64,000 bases of DNA, from positions 4,154,001 through 4,218,000 of the forward strand of contig OY970276.1 of the NCBI GenBank assembly GCA_963715785.1, read 5' to 3'. Below, in pieces: positions 28,068 through 36,750 of this stretch. The notes beneath the pieces were generated by a model, which saw nothing but the letters and a program-made list of their open reading frames with translations, did not search any database and had not been told where the DNA came from. This DNA is from LD21 sp963715785. Lineage in GTDB: Bacteria; Bacteroidota; Bacteroidia; Bacteroidales; VadinHA17. The translations under genes were made by a program, and so were the position numbers. Every line of letters begins with the position of its first letter. Position 1 is the first letter of the stretch.

Positions 28068-28103
28068 GTCTGATAATATTAATCTCAACAAACTAATTTT
28101 AAA

Positions 28104-28682
28104 ATGCAAACGATCAACCCAACGAGGGAAATAGCTCTTGAGCTGTTTAAAAAATATAATAAATCTGAAAGCCTGACAAAACATGCATTGTCGGTAGAGG
28201 GTGCAATGCGGTATATGGCAAAAAAATATGGAGGTGATGAAGAGAAGTGGGGAATAATCGGACTTATACATGATCTGGATTACGAGATGTATCCCTCTCA
28301 GCATTGTATAATGACCGAGAAAATATTACGCGAGAATGGATGGCCTGAGGAATATATCAGGGCGGTCATGAGCCATGGCTGGGGCCTGGTAACTGATGTA
28401 GAACCGGTCACATTGCTTGAAAAATCAATTTATGCCGTGGATGAGCTGACGGGACTTGTAGCTACGAGCGCTCTGGTGAGGCCGTCAAAGAGTGTGCTGG
28501 ATATGGAAGCCAGATCAGTGAGAAAAAAATGGAATGACAAAAAATTTGCTGCAGGTGTGGACCGTTCTGTAATAGAAAAGGGTGCAGAAATGCTTGGGGT
28601 CAGTCTGGATGAGCTTATTACCGATTGTATAATGGGTATGCGCACCGTGGCGAAGGAAATCGGACTTCAGGGAACGGTTTAA
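28104..28682 (+). CDS. HD-domain (HDIG-type) putative phosphohydrolase
   Basis: Cytosolic protein of 192 residues with a single HD domain. Metal-binding residues are visible: His in TKHALSVEGAM, the HD pair in GLIHDLDYEMYPSQH, and the downstream VMSHGW and AVDELTGLV with the final Asp. The short form, with MRYMAKKYGGDEEKWG before the HD pair, is common in Bacteroidota and Clostridia without a verified substrate. It follows the C25 peptidase by 36 bp but is probably an unrelated housekeeping hydrolase. Confidence 0.85.
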   Translation: MQTINPTREIALELFKKYNKSESLTKHALSVEGAMRYMAKKYGGDEEKWGIIGLIHDLDYEMYPSQHCIMTEKILRENGWPEEYIRAVMSHGWGLVTDVEPVTLLEKSIYAVDELTGLVATSALVRPSKSVLDMEARSVRKKWNDKKFAAGVDRSVIEKGAEMLGVSLDELITDCIMGMRTVAKEIGLQGTV

Positions 28683-28695
28683 TCAGGAGCGCCAT

Positions 28696-28729
28696 AAAAA
28701 AAAGACCGGATCAAATAATCCGGCCCTTT
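28696..28729. terminator. Bidirectional terminator
   Basis: CCGGAT (28706-28711) pairs with ATCCGG (28718-28723) across CAAATA, with an A-run before and CCTTTAATA after. It separates the convergent HD and DUF1080 genes and can work on both strands. Confidence 0.7.
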
Positions 28730-28748
28730 AATAATAGATCACAGCTTA

Positions 28749-29480
28749 CTAGAGCATTTTAAGCTTAATGTTTTTGAACCAGACATCATCCCCATGGTCC
28801 TGTAACCCTATGTAACCTTCTTTGGCAGGATTAACTACCCATTCGTAATCCTTAAATTTCGAATTGGCAATCATTTTTTTCCAGTCTTCTGTCCAAAGGT
28901 GGAATTCAACCACATGTGCACCATTCTGGGAGAATACTACAGTACCCTGGTAAACAAGAATATCAATATGATTCCATTCACCGGCGGGTTTTGTATTCTG
29001 TGGATTTGCAGGAATGAGATCGTAGAGTGAACCGGCCATACGGTCCCCATTCACCCCAAGCTTGGCATCCGGATGTTTTTCATTATCCAGGATCTGCATT
29101 TCGAGACCCGATTTCCAGATTGGTTCATTTGGTATCTCCTGAGCCAGGATAAAAACACCGCTGTTTCCGCCTTCAGAGATCTTCCAGTCGAGTTGCAGCT
29201 CGAAGTTGGTTAATTTCTTGTCATAGATAATATCTCCGCCACTTCCGGCTTCACCGTTACCGGAGCCTATACAATGCAAAGTTCCATCCTGAACAACCCA
29301 CCCTGAATCGGGGAAAGCCGGTTTGTCATAGCCACGCCAGCCTGTTGTAGTTTTTCCGTCAAAAATGGAGACAAATCCTTCATCGGAGGATGCTGTTTTT
29401 TTTGCGCTTCCCTTGGATCCGCATGATGTTGCAAGTCCCAGAACAAGCACACCTGATAAAATAATGTTAAATAGCTTCAT
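28749..29480 (-). CDS. DUF1080 lipoprotein (3-keto-glycoside hydrolase-like)
   Basis: Concanavalin-like beta-sandwich protein of 243 residues with a lipoprotein signal (LVLGLATSC, Cys at ~20). Family hallmarks are FVSIFDGKTTTGWRGYD at the start, GGNSGVFILAQE in the middle and GYIGLQDHGDDVWFKNI at the end. DUF1080 members include the 3-keto-disaccharide hydrolases, which cleave glycosides after oxidation at C3. It is last in the operon behind a Gfo/Idh gene, but an 11-bp terminator hairpin lies in its leader, so it may be expressed at a lower level. It is one of three paralogues in this region. Confidence 0.87.
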   Translation of the reverse strand: MKLFNIILSGVLVLGLATSCGSKGSAKKTASSDEGFVSIFDGKTTTGWRGYDKPAFPDSGWVVQDGTLHCIGSGNGEAGSGGDIIYDKKLTNFELQLDWKISEGGNSGVFILAQEIPNEPIWKSGLEMQILDNEKHPDAKLGVNGDRMAGSLYDLIPANPQNTKPAGEWNHIDILVYQGTVVFSQNGAHVVEFHLWTEDWKKMIANSKFKDYEWVVNPAKEGYIGLQDHGDDVWFKNIKLKML

Positions 29481-29500
29481 AATCTGTAATATTTTAAAAG

Positions 29501-29533
29501 TGAAAAAGTCACAGGTAAAAAAACCTGTGACTT
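29501..29533 (-). terminator. Strong hairpin between Gfo/Idh and DUF1080 genes
   Basis: AAGTCACAGGT (29506-29516) and ACCTGTGACTT (29523-29533) form a perfect 11-bp stem with a 6-nt loop. On the minus strand it is followed by TTTTTCACTTTT, so it should end or reduce transcription after the Gfo/Idh gene. Confidence 0.75.
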
Positions 29534-29540
29534 AAATTAA

Positions 29541-31037
29541 TTATGCCGGCATATCAGGTAAACTAAATCCTTTCCGGTAGGTATGCTTAATCATTTCGGC
29601 AGAGAACTGTTTTGCATTCATTGGGTCAGTCCACTTTCTGTCAAATTTTGGATCACCATTAGTGATTGTAAAGTTATCTGAAATACAGATTTTTACATTA
29701 TCAGCATCATTGATATTGGTGAATTCCATTTTCTGTCCGTCCCAATCGAGTTCTTTGTTAAGTCCCTGAAGTCTTACAGCAAGAACACCCATCACAACCA
29801 TTTCGTTAAATGGCCCTGCTTCTGAGAAGTCAGATTTGGTCATAACCCTGTTTTCAGGACTTTCCTTACATGCGCGAACCCAATCCATTTCATGACCGCC
29901 GTTCATAGCATTTTCAATTCTTCTTTCAGTTTTTGGCACAACAGGTTTACGACCTGATAGCAGCCATGGCCTGACGCCGTAGCAGCCGCAGACGAGAATG
30001 TCTTTTGAACCGTGGAAAATTACTCCTCCGCCTGAATCATTCATATCTTTTCCTGCAGGCCAGCCGGCTGGTTTCGGGGGCTCAAGACCACCGTCATACC
30101 AGGTAACAGTTACTTCAGGAAATTTAACTTTTGAGCCTTTAGGAGCAACTCTTTCAGGGAAAGTAAGAGTAACCATTTGAGCGTTTGGAGCGCAATCGGT
30201 CAGCAACAGAGTTGAGCTTCCCTGTGCTTTGATGGGGTAACCCAGTCTGAGGCCCTTAAATATCGGATGCATAATATGGCATGCCATATCACCAAGTGCA
30301 CCGGTTCCAAAATCCCACCAGCCTCTCCAGTTCCATGGAGTATAAACACTACTGTAAGGACGCATTTTCGTAGGGCCAATGAAGAGATCCCAGTTAAGAG
30401 TATCGGGTACCCACTCTCCTTTTGGCACATTAAGTCCCTGTGGCCATATCGGACGATCGGTGAAAGCTTCTACTTTCTTCACTTCGCCAATTTCACCAGC
30501 GTTGATCCACTCAATGGTCTGACTTACGCCTTCATCTGATGAACCCTGGTTACCCATCTGGGTAGCGACTTTATATTTTGCAGCCAATTTTGTTAATAAA
30601 CGTGATTCATAAACCGTATGAGTAAGCGGTTTCTGGCAATAAACATGTTTGCCCATCTGTATGGCATTTGCAGTTACACCTGCATGTGAATGGTCGGCTG
30701 TTGCACAAATAACAGCATCGATTGATTTGCCGAATTCATCATACATCTTTCGCCAGTCCCAGAAAGGTTTTGCATTTGGGTTTGCAGCGAATACTCTTTT
30801 AGCATATCCCCAGTCAACATCGCAAAGTGCGACAATATTTTCAGTTGGGGCAACGTGCATCAGGTTTGAATTCCCCATACCACCAATACCTACGACAGCA
30901 ATATTCAGCTTGTCGCTGGGAGCCTTGTGACCTAAGCCACTGACAACTTTACTCGGAAGTATAGTCAGACCTGCCGCAACAGCACCGGTAGTTCCAAGGA
31001 ACCTCCGGCGTGTAATGTTTTTTGAATTTTCTTTCAT
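29541..31037 (-). CDS. Exported Gfo/Idh/MocA-family sugar oxidoreductase (Tat signal)
   Basis: NAD(P)-dependent dehydrogenase-like protein of 498 residues. The N-terminus carries a twin-arginine signal (ITRRRFLGTTGAVAAG), so it is probably folded with its cofactor and exported. A Rossmann fold follows (IAVVGIGGMGNSNLMHV), then the catalytic-loop block QKPLTHTVYESRLL and the C-terminal domain with NWDLFIGPTK and WDFGTGALGDMACHIMHP. The same family includes glycoside 3-dehydrogenases. It lies between two DUF1080 genes, which fits a role in making or handling 3-keto sugars. It is 45% or more alike by eye to the second exported Gfo/Idh at 35182-36711. Confidence 0.9.
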   Translation of the reverse strand: MKENSKNITRRRFLGTTGAVAAGLTILPSKVVSGLGHKAPSDKLNIAVVGIGGMGNSNLMHVAPTENIVALCDVDWGYAKRVFAANPNAKPFWDWRKMYDEFGKSIDAVICATADHSHAGVTANAIQMGKHVYCQKPLTHTVYESRLLTKLAAKYKVATQMGNQGSSDEGVSQTIEWINAGEIGEVKKVEAFTDRPIWPQGLNVPKGEWVPDTLNWDLFIGPTKMRPYSSVYTPWNWRGWWDFGTGALGDMACHIMHPIFKGLRLGYPIKAQGSSTLLLTDCAPNAQMVTLTFPERVAPKGSKVKFPEVTVTWYDGGLEPPKPAGWPAGKDMNDSGGGVIFHGSKDILVCGCYGVRPWLLSGRKPVVPKTERRIENAMNGGHEMDWVRACKESPENRVMTKSDFSEAGPFNEMVVMGVLAVRLQGLNKELDWDGQKMEFTNINDADNVKICISDNFTITNGDPKFDRKWTDPMNAKQFSAEMIKHTYRKGFSLPDMPA

Positions 31038-31134
31038 CTCAGGTAAATTAAAATTTATAATTGGTCTCTAAAATTAACTATTTTCTGTTTAGTCTTACAA
31101 ATGATAATTCATATTTAAAAACATATCAGAAAAT

Positions 31135-31926
31135 CTACAACTCTCTGACCCATATATTTCTATAGGAAACAGGATTTCCATGATCCTGCAGTTCAATGCT
31201 GCCCGGCCCATGTTTCTTTATAAAATATTCCGGGATACCAATATATTCTGTTGGTCCCCTGAGGGAGACATTATTCTGGATGAGAACTCCATTTTGCAAT
31301 ACAGTGATCCTGGGAGGAGTAAGATAAACTATCGAGTCATCTCCGAAGGTAGGTGCAGTATATATAATGTCATAAGTCTGCCATTCTCCCGGCTTTCTGC
31401 AATCATTAACCAGAGGAGCATGCTGCTTATAAATACTGCCTGCCTGACCATTTCTGTAGGTTCTGTTATTATAGCTGTCGAGTACCTGGACCTCATAAAG
31501 TTCCTGCAAAAAGACACCGCTATTTCCTCTGCCCTGACTCTCCCCTGTTACATCCGAGGGGGTTTTCCATTCAACATGCAACTGCACATTGCCGAACTTA
31601 CGCTTACTCTTTATGTATCCTGCTCCTTTCACACTTACAAGAGAACCATCCTTAACAATCCACTTCGAGGGATTGCCCTGTACATCGGTCCATTCCGTAT
31701 TCACATCAGTTCCGTTAAACAAAACGATAGCGTCTGAAGGCGCATCGGAATTCGTGGCGCCAGGCTGGATAATTTTTACTTCAGGCTCCCATAGCTCCGT
31801 CATTCCAGGCGTCATTTTTTCAAGCTCAGGATACTTTTGCGGGGAAGGTTTTGCCGGTTGTTGCACCTGTCCCGTAACATAAGCTGATGCAAGCAACATT
31901 GAACTGATAATCAACACTTTTTTCAT
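31135..31926 (-). CDS. Exported DUF1080 protein (3-keto-glycoside hydrolase-like)
   Basis: Beta-sandwich protein of 263 residues with a signal peptide (MKKVLIISSMLLASAYVTGQ) and no lipobox, so probably periplasmic. Family blocks are AIVLFNGTDVNTEWTDVQG, GRGNSGVFLQELYEVQVLDS, the GEWQTYDIIYTAP strand and the terminal SIELQDHGNPVSYRNIWV. It is first gene of the minus-strand operon that continues into Gfo/Idh and another DUF1080. A TAnnTTTG promoter (31999-32006) and a 9-bp inverted repeat lie upstream, opposite the divergent LacI gene. Confidence 0.88.
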   Translation of the reverse strand: MKKVLIISSMLLASAYVTGQVQQPAKPSPQKYPELEKMTPGMTELWEPEVKIIQPGATNSDAPSDAIVLFNGTDVNTEWTDVQGNPSKWIVKDGSLVSVKGAGYIKSKRKFGNVQLHVEWKTPSDVTGESQGRGNSGVFLQELYEVQVLDSYNNRTYRNGQAGSIYKQHAPLVNDCRKPGEWQTYDIIYTAPTFGDDSIVYLTPPRITVLQNGVLIQNNVSLRGPTEYIGIPEYFIKKHGPGSIELQDHGNPVSYRNIWVREL

Positions 31927-31945
31927 TTCTTTGTTTTAAGTTATC

Positions 31946-31978
31946 TAATTGTTAGCAACATGCACATAATAACAATTA
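31946..31978. promoter_or_regulatory. Inverted repeat in the DUF1080 operon leader, candidate LacI operator
   Basis: TAATTGTTA (31946-31954) is repeated inverted as TAACAATTA (31970-31978), a perfect 9-bp dyad with a 15-bp spacer. It lies between the predicted promoter at 31999-32006 and the start codon at 31926. A regulator dimer or an mRNA hairpin could use it. The neighbouring LacI-type gene is the natural candidate. Confidence 0.4.
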
Positions 31979-31998
31979 ATAAGTGCCGTTGTTTAACA

Positions 31999-32006
31999 CA
32001 AATATA
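31999..32006 (-). promoter_or_regulatory. -7 promoter element of the DUF1080-Gfo-DUF1080 operon
   Basis: CAAATATA on the plus strand is TATATTTG on the minus strand, an exact TAnnTTTG match giving a leader of about 65 nt. Confidence 0.5.
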
Positions 32007-32077
32007 ATGCTGGATTTTATAAAAACCTAATTGATTTTATGTTCCGGATGCTGACTGAAAGAAGGGCAAGAAGCCGA

Positions 32078-32117
32078 TCCGCCGGCATAAAAGACTTGAT
32101 ACAACAGTCCCGGCGGA
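32078..32117. repeat. GC-rich 8-bp inverted repeat
   Basis: TCCGCCGG (32078-32085) and CCGGCGGA (32110-32117) form a perfect stem over a 24-nt loop in the 330-bp divergent gap between DUF1080 and LacI. It may be a structural remnant or a binding site; nothing else coding is seen in the gap. Confidence 0.35.
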
Positions 32118-32218
32118 ATGATCAATTCCGGAAGCCGTAAAAAAAGTATTCCATTCGTAAAAAGGCGGTTTGTAGCGACCTTTTTGATATTCTTTGAACG
32201 AATTTCAGATTTTTTAGC

Positions 32219-32226
32219 TAATTTTA
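32219..32226 (+). promoter_or_regulatory. -7 promoter element for the LacI-family gene
   Basis: TAATTTTA differs from TAnnTTTG only at the last base, with TTTG at 32193-32196 in roughly the -33 position. It supports the ATG at 32257 as start. Confidence 0.4.
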
Positions 32227-32256
32227 GCGTAAGTGACAATTAAATTGAAAGTTAAT

Positions 32257-33294
32257 ATGCACAAAGGACAGATTACAATAAAGGATATTGCCAAAGAGCT
32301 TGGGATTTCTCCATCAACTGTTTCAAAAGCTCTGAAAGGTCACCGCGATATCAGCAGTACAACAAAACAAGAGGTAAAGAAGCTGGCAGAGAAGTGGAAT
32401 TACAAGCCCGACCAGATTGCGCTGAGTTTAAAAAGCGGTCTGAGCAAAACAATAGGAGTAATAGTTCCTGAAATAATACACTATTTTTTTTCAACTGTGA
32501 TTAGCGGAATTGAAGATCTTGCTTATGATTCGGGGTATCATGTGATGTTTTGCCAGTCGAGTGAATCATATGCCAGGGAGGTTAATGCCGTTGATACGCT
32601 TCTTGCAAGCAGAGTTGATGGGTTCCTGGTCTCAGTGTCCAAGGTGACTGAAAATTTTGACCATTTCAGAAAAATACAGGAAAACAATATCCCCATAGTA
32701 TTTTTTGACAGGATATGCGAGGAAATTGAAGCCGACAGAGTAATAGTAGATGATGAGGAGGGAGCATATGAAGCTGTCAGTCATCTTATTGCAGTAGGAT
32801 GCAGGAATATTGTCCACCTGTCAGGCCCACCCAACCTGCTGATCGGAAAAAACAGGAAGGCTGGTTTTATCAGAGCAATGAAAGAGAATAATATGCCTTT
32901 AAATGATGACAGCGTAATACGGTGCGACACAATGGAAGACGCAGTACTATTAGTCCCTGAATTATTCAGAAGAGCTGAAAAGCCTGATGGATTATTTGCT
33001 GTTAATGATGTTACGGCTGCGGCAGCAATGAAAATAATGAATGATCTTGGTTATAATGTCCCCCGCGATGTAGCAGTTGCCGGTTTTACCAGTGGACTGA
33101 TCTCTGATATAACAAATCCGACTCTCACCTCCGTGGAACAGCATGGTTACCAGATTGGAAAGGAAGCCATTAAACTGCTGATCGATCGCCTGGAAAAAGA
33201 CGAGGCTGCTCCCTTTCAAACTAAAATCATCAAGACCGATCTTGTTATAAAAGGATCTACCAGGAGGGCTGGCTTTGTTCAAGAAATTTTATAA
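32257..33294 (+). CDS. LacI-family transcriptional regulator
   Basis: DNA-binding repressor or activator of 345 residues. The helix-turn-helix is at the very N-terminus (TIKDIAKELGISPSTVSKAL), followed by the hinge and a periplasmic-binding-like sensor domain (TIGVIVPEIIHYFFSTVISG; DGFLVSVSK; DGLFAVNDVTAAAAMKI; LTSVEQHGYQIGKEAI). The ATG at 32257 places the HTH at the usual distance; an upstream GTG at 32233 would add 8 residues. It is divergent from one DUF1080/Gfo operon and convergent with the second operon, so it probably controls both. The effector is likely a sugar. Its last 38 bp overlap the PfkB gene on the other strand. Confidence 0.93.
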   Translation: MHKGQITIKDIAKELGISPSTVSKALKGHRDISSTTKQEVKKLAEKWNYKPDQIALSLKSGLSKTIGVIVPEIIHYFFSTVISGIEDLAYDSGYHVMFCQSSESYAREVNAVDTLLASRVDGFLVSVSKVTENFDHFRKIQENNIPIVFFDRICEEIEADRVIVDDEEGAYEAVSHLIAVGCRNIVHLSGPPNLLIGKNRKAGFIRAMKENNMPLNDDSVIRCDTMEDAVLLVPELFRRAEKPDGLFAVNDVTAAAAMKIMNDLGYNVPRDVAVAGFTSGLISDITNPTLTSVEQHGYQIGKEAIKLLIDRLEKDEAAPFQTKIIKTDLVIKGSTRRAGFVQEIL

Positions 33295-34375
33295 GGTGAT
33301 CCGGATCGGGACTGATACCTGTCCTGACATATGATCCTGCGACAGCATTTGCCACCAGCAGTGATTGAAAGAGATTTAATTCATTATACAGTGCAAAACA
33401 AAACCCGGCATTGAAATTGTCTCCTCCACCAGTAAGTATCTTGGGTTCCCTGCAAAAAAAAGTCTCACATCTTTCATATGAGCCTCCATCGAAAGCCAGG
33501 GCATCATCTGTCCTGTGAATAACCACAATATCAGCATTGCACCTTGAGTAAAGCTCCCTGACAAACTCTTCATCGGAATTAAATCCTGAAAGTCCAAGGG
33601 CTCTTCCAATCAGCTCTGCTTCATTCTGATTCAGGCTAACGTGGACCCTGAAATAATTTTTGAACCGTTTAAGCAGTTCAATCGCAACCTGGATCTCCGC
33701 TGCCGACTTCCTTGAGCAGTCAGAAAAATCGGTGAAAAAAAAAGGTTTTGTTCCGGTTTGCTTTATGCCAGGTAATATTTCATCGAGCACCCCTTTCCAT
33801 ATCTTTGAGGAATTTTCAATCTCGCTCCAGTTCAGAAATGCAACCAGCTGTCTGCCTGAGATAAGTTCCTTGAGTTTTTCAATGCCAAGAATTTTTTTAA
33901 TCGCATCCCATGTAAGATTATTATAAGGCCCGGGATCGAACATAATCACTTTTGAATTATTGAATTCCAAAGCTGTTGCAGCTATTGTGTCGGCTATTGT
34001 ATGCAATGAACAATTAACTGACATTGACCTGAAGACAGGTAAGATATCGGGAAAACCAAAAGTCCCTATACATTCAGCACTGATTCCAAGGTTACCAAGG
34101 GCATTCCCGGTGATGACCATATTTCCGCCAATCTTTGACAGTTTTGTCTGAAGCTCTATTCCTGCGCTTTTGTTATTAAGATTGATCAGGAACTCGCCGA
34201 ATTGAGTGGTATCGTTAAAAAAAGCAGTCACTTCATTCTCTTTCTTCTCCCTGACAATTCTTATTATATAATCAATACAGGCATCAAATCCCAGAACAGC
34301 CCTTCTTTGAGAGATCGGGACCTGTTTCAGCTTAGAAACTGTGGCTGCAATTTCTTCAGTTATCGTCTTACGCAC
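33257..34375 (-). CDS. PfkB/ribokinase-family carbohydrate kinase
   Basis: Cytosolic sugar kinase-like protein of 372 residues. The N-terminal glycine signature is seen as KIGGNMVITGNALGNLG, and the C-terminal anion hole with the catalytic Asp as LTGGGDNFNAGFCFAL (GGGDNFNAG for the usual GAGDxFxxG). An N-terminal AVLGFDACIDYIIRIV strand is typical. It starts with GTG at 34375, 6 bp after the stop of the NagB-like gene, so the two are probably translationally coupled. It is the last gene of the FucP-DUF1080-Gfo-NagB-PfkB operon. Substrate is unknown; it should phosphorylate the sugar released by the upstream steps. Confidence 0.87.
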   Translation of the reverse strand: MRKTITEEIAATVSKLKQVPISQRRAVLGFDACIDYIIRIVREKKENEVTAFFNDTTQFGEFLINLNNKSAGIELQTKLSKIGGNMVITGNALGNLGISAECIGTFGFPDILPVFRSMSVNCSLHTIADTIAATALEFNNSKVIMFDPGPYNNLTWDAIKKILGIEKLKELISGRQLVAFLNWSEIENSSKIWKGVLDEILPGIKQTGTKPFFFTDFSDCSRKSAAEIQVAIELLKRFKNYFRVHVSLNQNEAELIGRALGLSGFNSDEEFVRELYSRCNADIVVIHRTDDALAFDGGSYERCETFFCREPKILTGGGDNFNAGFCFALYNELNLFQSLLVANAVAGSYVRTGISPDPDHLIKFLEQSQPSW

Positions 34376-34381
34376 ATTGAA

Positions 34382-35107
34382 TCATTTAATGAATTTCGCT
34401 GCCTCTCTATCGAGTAATAGGAAAGAATTTGGATGCAGCTTAACAGAGGATGCCGGCAAGGCTTCAGAAACCTCATTATCAACCAGACGCGTGACAATAT
34501 CAGCCTTCCTTTCACCATTCAGTTGCAATATCATGGTTTTGGCTTCAAGGAAATACTTAATACCTAAGGTTATGCCTTTTGTGAGAGTCACCTTGCCTGA
34601 AAAGTATTTCTGTCCCACAGTTTTCGTGGTATCATCAAGAGCTACAATGTGTGAATAGAGACCGAAGGAGGTCCCCGGCTCATTCAGTCCCAGATGGCCA
34701 TTCATTCCTGCTCCAAGCAGAACCATATCTATTGGCCCGTATTTCTTTATAAAATCATCTGTCTTGCGGCATTCCTTTGTCAGGTCGGCAGATTCTCCAT
34801 CGAAAAAGCATAAGTTATCGGCAGAATAATCGATGTGATCGAACAGATGTTTTTTCAGAAATGAGAAGCAGTTCTCTTTTTTCATTGCTCCTATATTTGC
34901 CCATTCATCGAGACCGACAATTTTACATTTTTTAAAACTGATCATCCTTTTATTATTAAGCTCTATCAGATGCTTAAAGGTTCCAACAGAGGTTTCTCCA
35001 GCCGGGAAGCACAGCAGGGCGTCGGGTTTTTCCGAAATTATGGCTGCTATCCGCTCTGCGGTCTTTGCCGATAATTCCTTATAGTCGTTATAGATTATTT
35101 GTTTCAT
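34382..35107 (-). CDS. NagB-like glucosamine-6-phosphate deaminase/isomerase family
   Basis: Cytosolic protein of 241 residues in the GlcN6P deaminase/6-phosphogluconolactonase superfamily. Blocks fit the deaminase side: CFPAGETSVGTFKHL (phosphate loop), VGLDEWANIG and LGAGMNGHLGLNEPGTSF, which retains the catalytic His and Glu of NagB, with Asn where some enzymes have Asp. No NagA deacetylase is nearby. Its partner is the PfkB-like kinase 6 bp downstream, suggesting phosphorylation and isomerisation or deamination of the same sugar. Whether the substrate is really glucosamine-6-phosphate is open. Confidence 0.85.
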   Translation of the reverse strand: MKQIIYNDYKELSAKTAERIAAIISEKPDALLCFPAGETSVGTFKHLIELNNKRMISFKKCKIVGLDEWANIGAMKKENCFSFLKKHLFDHIDYSADNLCFFDGESADLTKECRKTDDFIKKYGPIDMVLLGAGMNGHLGLNEPGTSFGLYSHIVALDDTTKTVGQKYFSGKVTLTKGITLGIKYFLEAKTMILQLNGERKADIVTRLVDNEVSEALPASSVKLHPNSFLLLDREAAKFIK

Positions 35108-35181
35108 TTAATTTTCGATAAATGGAAATTTCCCTATATCTTTTTCGTTAAAAGACGCAAAGTCGCCCTGTTTTTTTATTC

Positions 35182-36711
35182 TCACAATTTTATCTCTCCC
35201 CAACCTTTTCTGTATTCGCGTTTTACAAACTGGTTAGCTTTTTCAAAATTTGTTATTCTCATATTTTCGCCATCCCATTTGTAATCAATGTACCTGCCGG
35301 GGAACTCATATCCCTCCATCTGACCATAAACAGGATCTTTTCTGCTTATCTTTTCCCGAATATTGAAGCTTCTTAATAAAAGGTTACCCATGAGCACTGT
35401 TTCAGTCAGCGGGCCTGCATATCCGACAAATGGAGAATCAACTTCTGCATTGCCATATCCTGCAATGCATGCGTCGATCCACTGCCACCAGTGGCCATCC
35501 ATGTCACCTTCTATGCGGGGGTATTTCTTTGGAACATTTATTTCCTTATTCCTTGAGAGAGGGAGGAGCACAGGATTACGGCCACCCCAGCCACATGCAG
35601 CTTTGCCTTTTGTACCGATAAATAATGTTCCTCCTTCATAATCATTCAGGCCTAAAGGATAATCACACATTATTTCATTCATATTCACATCGGGTTCCAG
35701 CTCATTGGGTCGTTCAGGTGTTATCCCACCGTCCATCCAGTACAGATCGAGGTCTTTCCCGTTTTTAAGCTTGTATCTGAATCGGACAGAGCTTGATACA
35801 GGGCCGCTTTCGGGGTAAAGACCTTCCTTGAAGATCCCATTATAAACTGTACTGGCGCTGCATGAAACCTCCGTTGGATATCCAAGACTGAGAAGCTTAA
35901 ACGGCGGGCCCATTATATGGCATCCCATATCACCCAGAGCCCCGGTGCCAAACTGCCACCAGCCACGCCAGTTGAACGGAACAAGATTATCAATATAATT
36001 GGTTTCCTGAGCCGTTCCCAGCCAAAGATCCCAGTTCAGTTCCTTCGGTATTGCCGGTGATGTTTTTGGCCAGGGAATGCCCTGCGGCCATACAGGCCTG
36101 TCAGTCCAGCAATAAACCTTTTCAATCTGGCCCAGCACATCCGCTTCAATCCATTCTCTCAGGGTCCTCATCCCATCACACGAGGCACCCTGATCACCCA
36201 TCTGGGTAACAACCTTGTACTTTTCGGATGCCTGTGTGAGTATCCGGGCTTCATAAATATCATGCGTAAGCGGTTTCTGAAGATACAAATGCTTTTTCAG
36301 CTGCATTGCACTAAGGCCAACAATAGCATGATTATGATCAGGAATTGCTACAGACACGGCATCAAAATTCTTGCTTTCCTTATCGAACATTTCACGCCAG
36401 TCGTGATAAAATTTAGCTTTCGGGAATTGTTTAATCCTCGGTGCAGCCTGCCTGTCATCGACATCGCACAGAAAAGCTATTTCAGCATTTTTCTTCGGGG
36501 CAATTGAATAATGACGGATGTCATCAGCAGCTTCACCGCCGCAACCCACCGCAGCAATAAGCAGTTTGTCGCTGGGCGCAACATGTCCAAGACCGCTTAC
36601 AGTGAAACTTGGCAGAATTGTAAAAACTGCTGCCCCTGAGGCAGCAGTTTTTACAAAATTTCTCCTTGAGAGGTTATTGGAGGTCCCTGATTTATATTTT
36701 ATAATTCTCAT
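35182..36711 (-). CDS. Exported Gfo/Idh/MocA-family sugar oxidoreductase (second copy, Tat signal)
   Basis: Protein of 509 residues and paralogue of the 29541-31037 gene. A twin-arginine signal (LSRRNFVKTAASGAAVF) precedes the Rossmann fold (LIAAVGCGGEAADDI) and the block YLQKPLTHDIYEARIL. Later regions NWDLWLGTAQE and GWWQFGTGALGDMGCHIM match the first copy. Probably folded in the cytosol and exported to the periplasm to oxidise a glycoside or its derivative. It lies 39 bp after a DUF1080 gene and 74 bp before the NagB-like gene in the same operon. Confidence 0.9.
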   Translation of the reverse strand: MRIIKYKSGTSNNLSRRNFVKTAASGAAVFTILPSFTVSGLGHVAPSDKLLIAAVGCGGEAADDIRHYSIAPKKNAEIAFLCDVDDRQAAPRIKQFPKAKFYHDWREMFDKESKNFDAVSVAIPDHNHAIVGLSAMQLKKHLYLQKPLTHDIYEARILTQASEKYKVVTQMGDQGASCDGMRTLREWIEADVLGQIEKVYCWTDRPVWPQGIPWPKTSPAIPKELNWDLWLGTAQETNYIDNLVPFNWRGWWQFGTGALGDMGCHIMGPPFKLLSLGYPTEVSCSASTVYNGIFKEGLYPESGPVSSSVRFRYKLKNGKDLDLYWMDGGITPERPNELEPDVNMNEIMCDYPLGLNDYEGGTLFIGTKGKAACGWGGRNPVLLPLSRNKEINVPKKYPRIEGDMDGHWWQWIDACIAGYGNAEVDSPFVGYAGPLTETVLMGNLLLRSFNIREKISRKDPVYGQMEGYEFPGRYIDYKWDGENMRITNFEKANQFVKREYRKGWGEIKL

Positions 36712-36750
36712 GTCTGTCAGGTCAAGATATTTTCAATATTCTCTCAGCAA

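Noticed and set aside
31180..31737. 185-codon plus-strand ORF antisense to the DUF1080 gene
   Set aside because: It lies wholly inside 31135-31926, which has clear DUF1080 motifs and a signal peptide; the antisense product shows no domain pattern.
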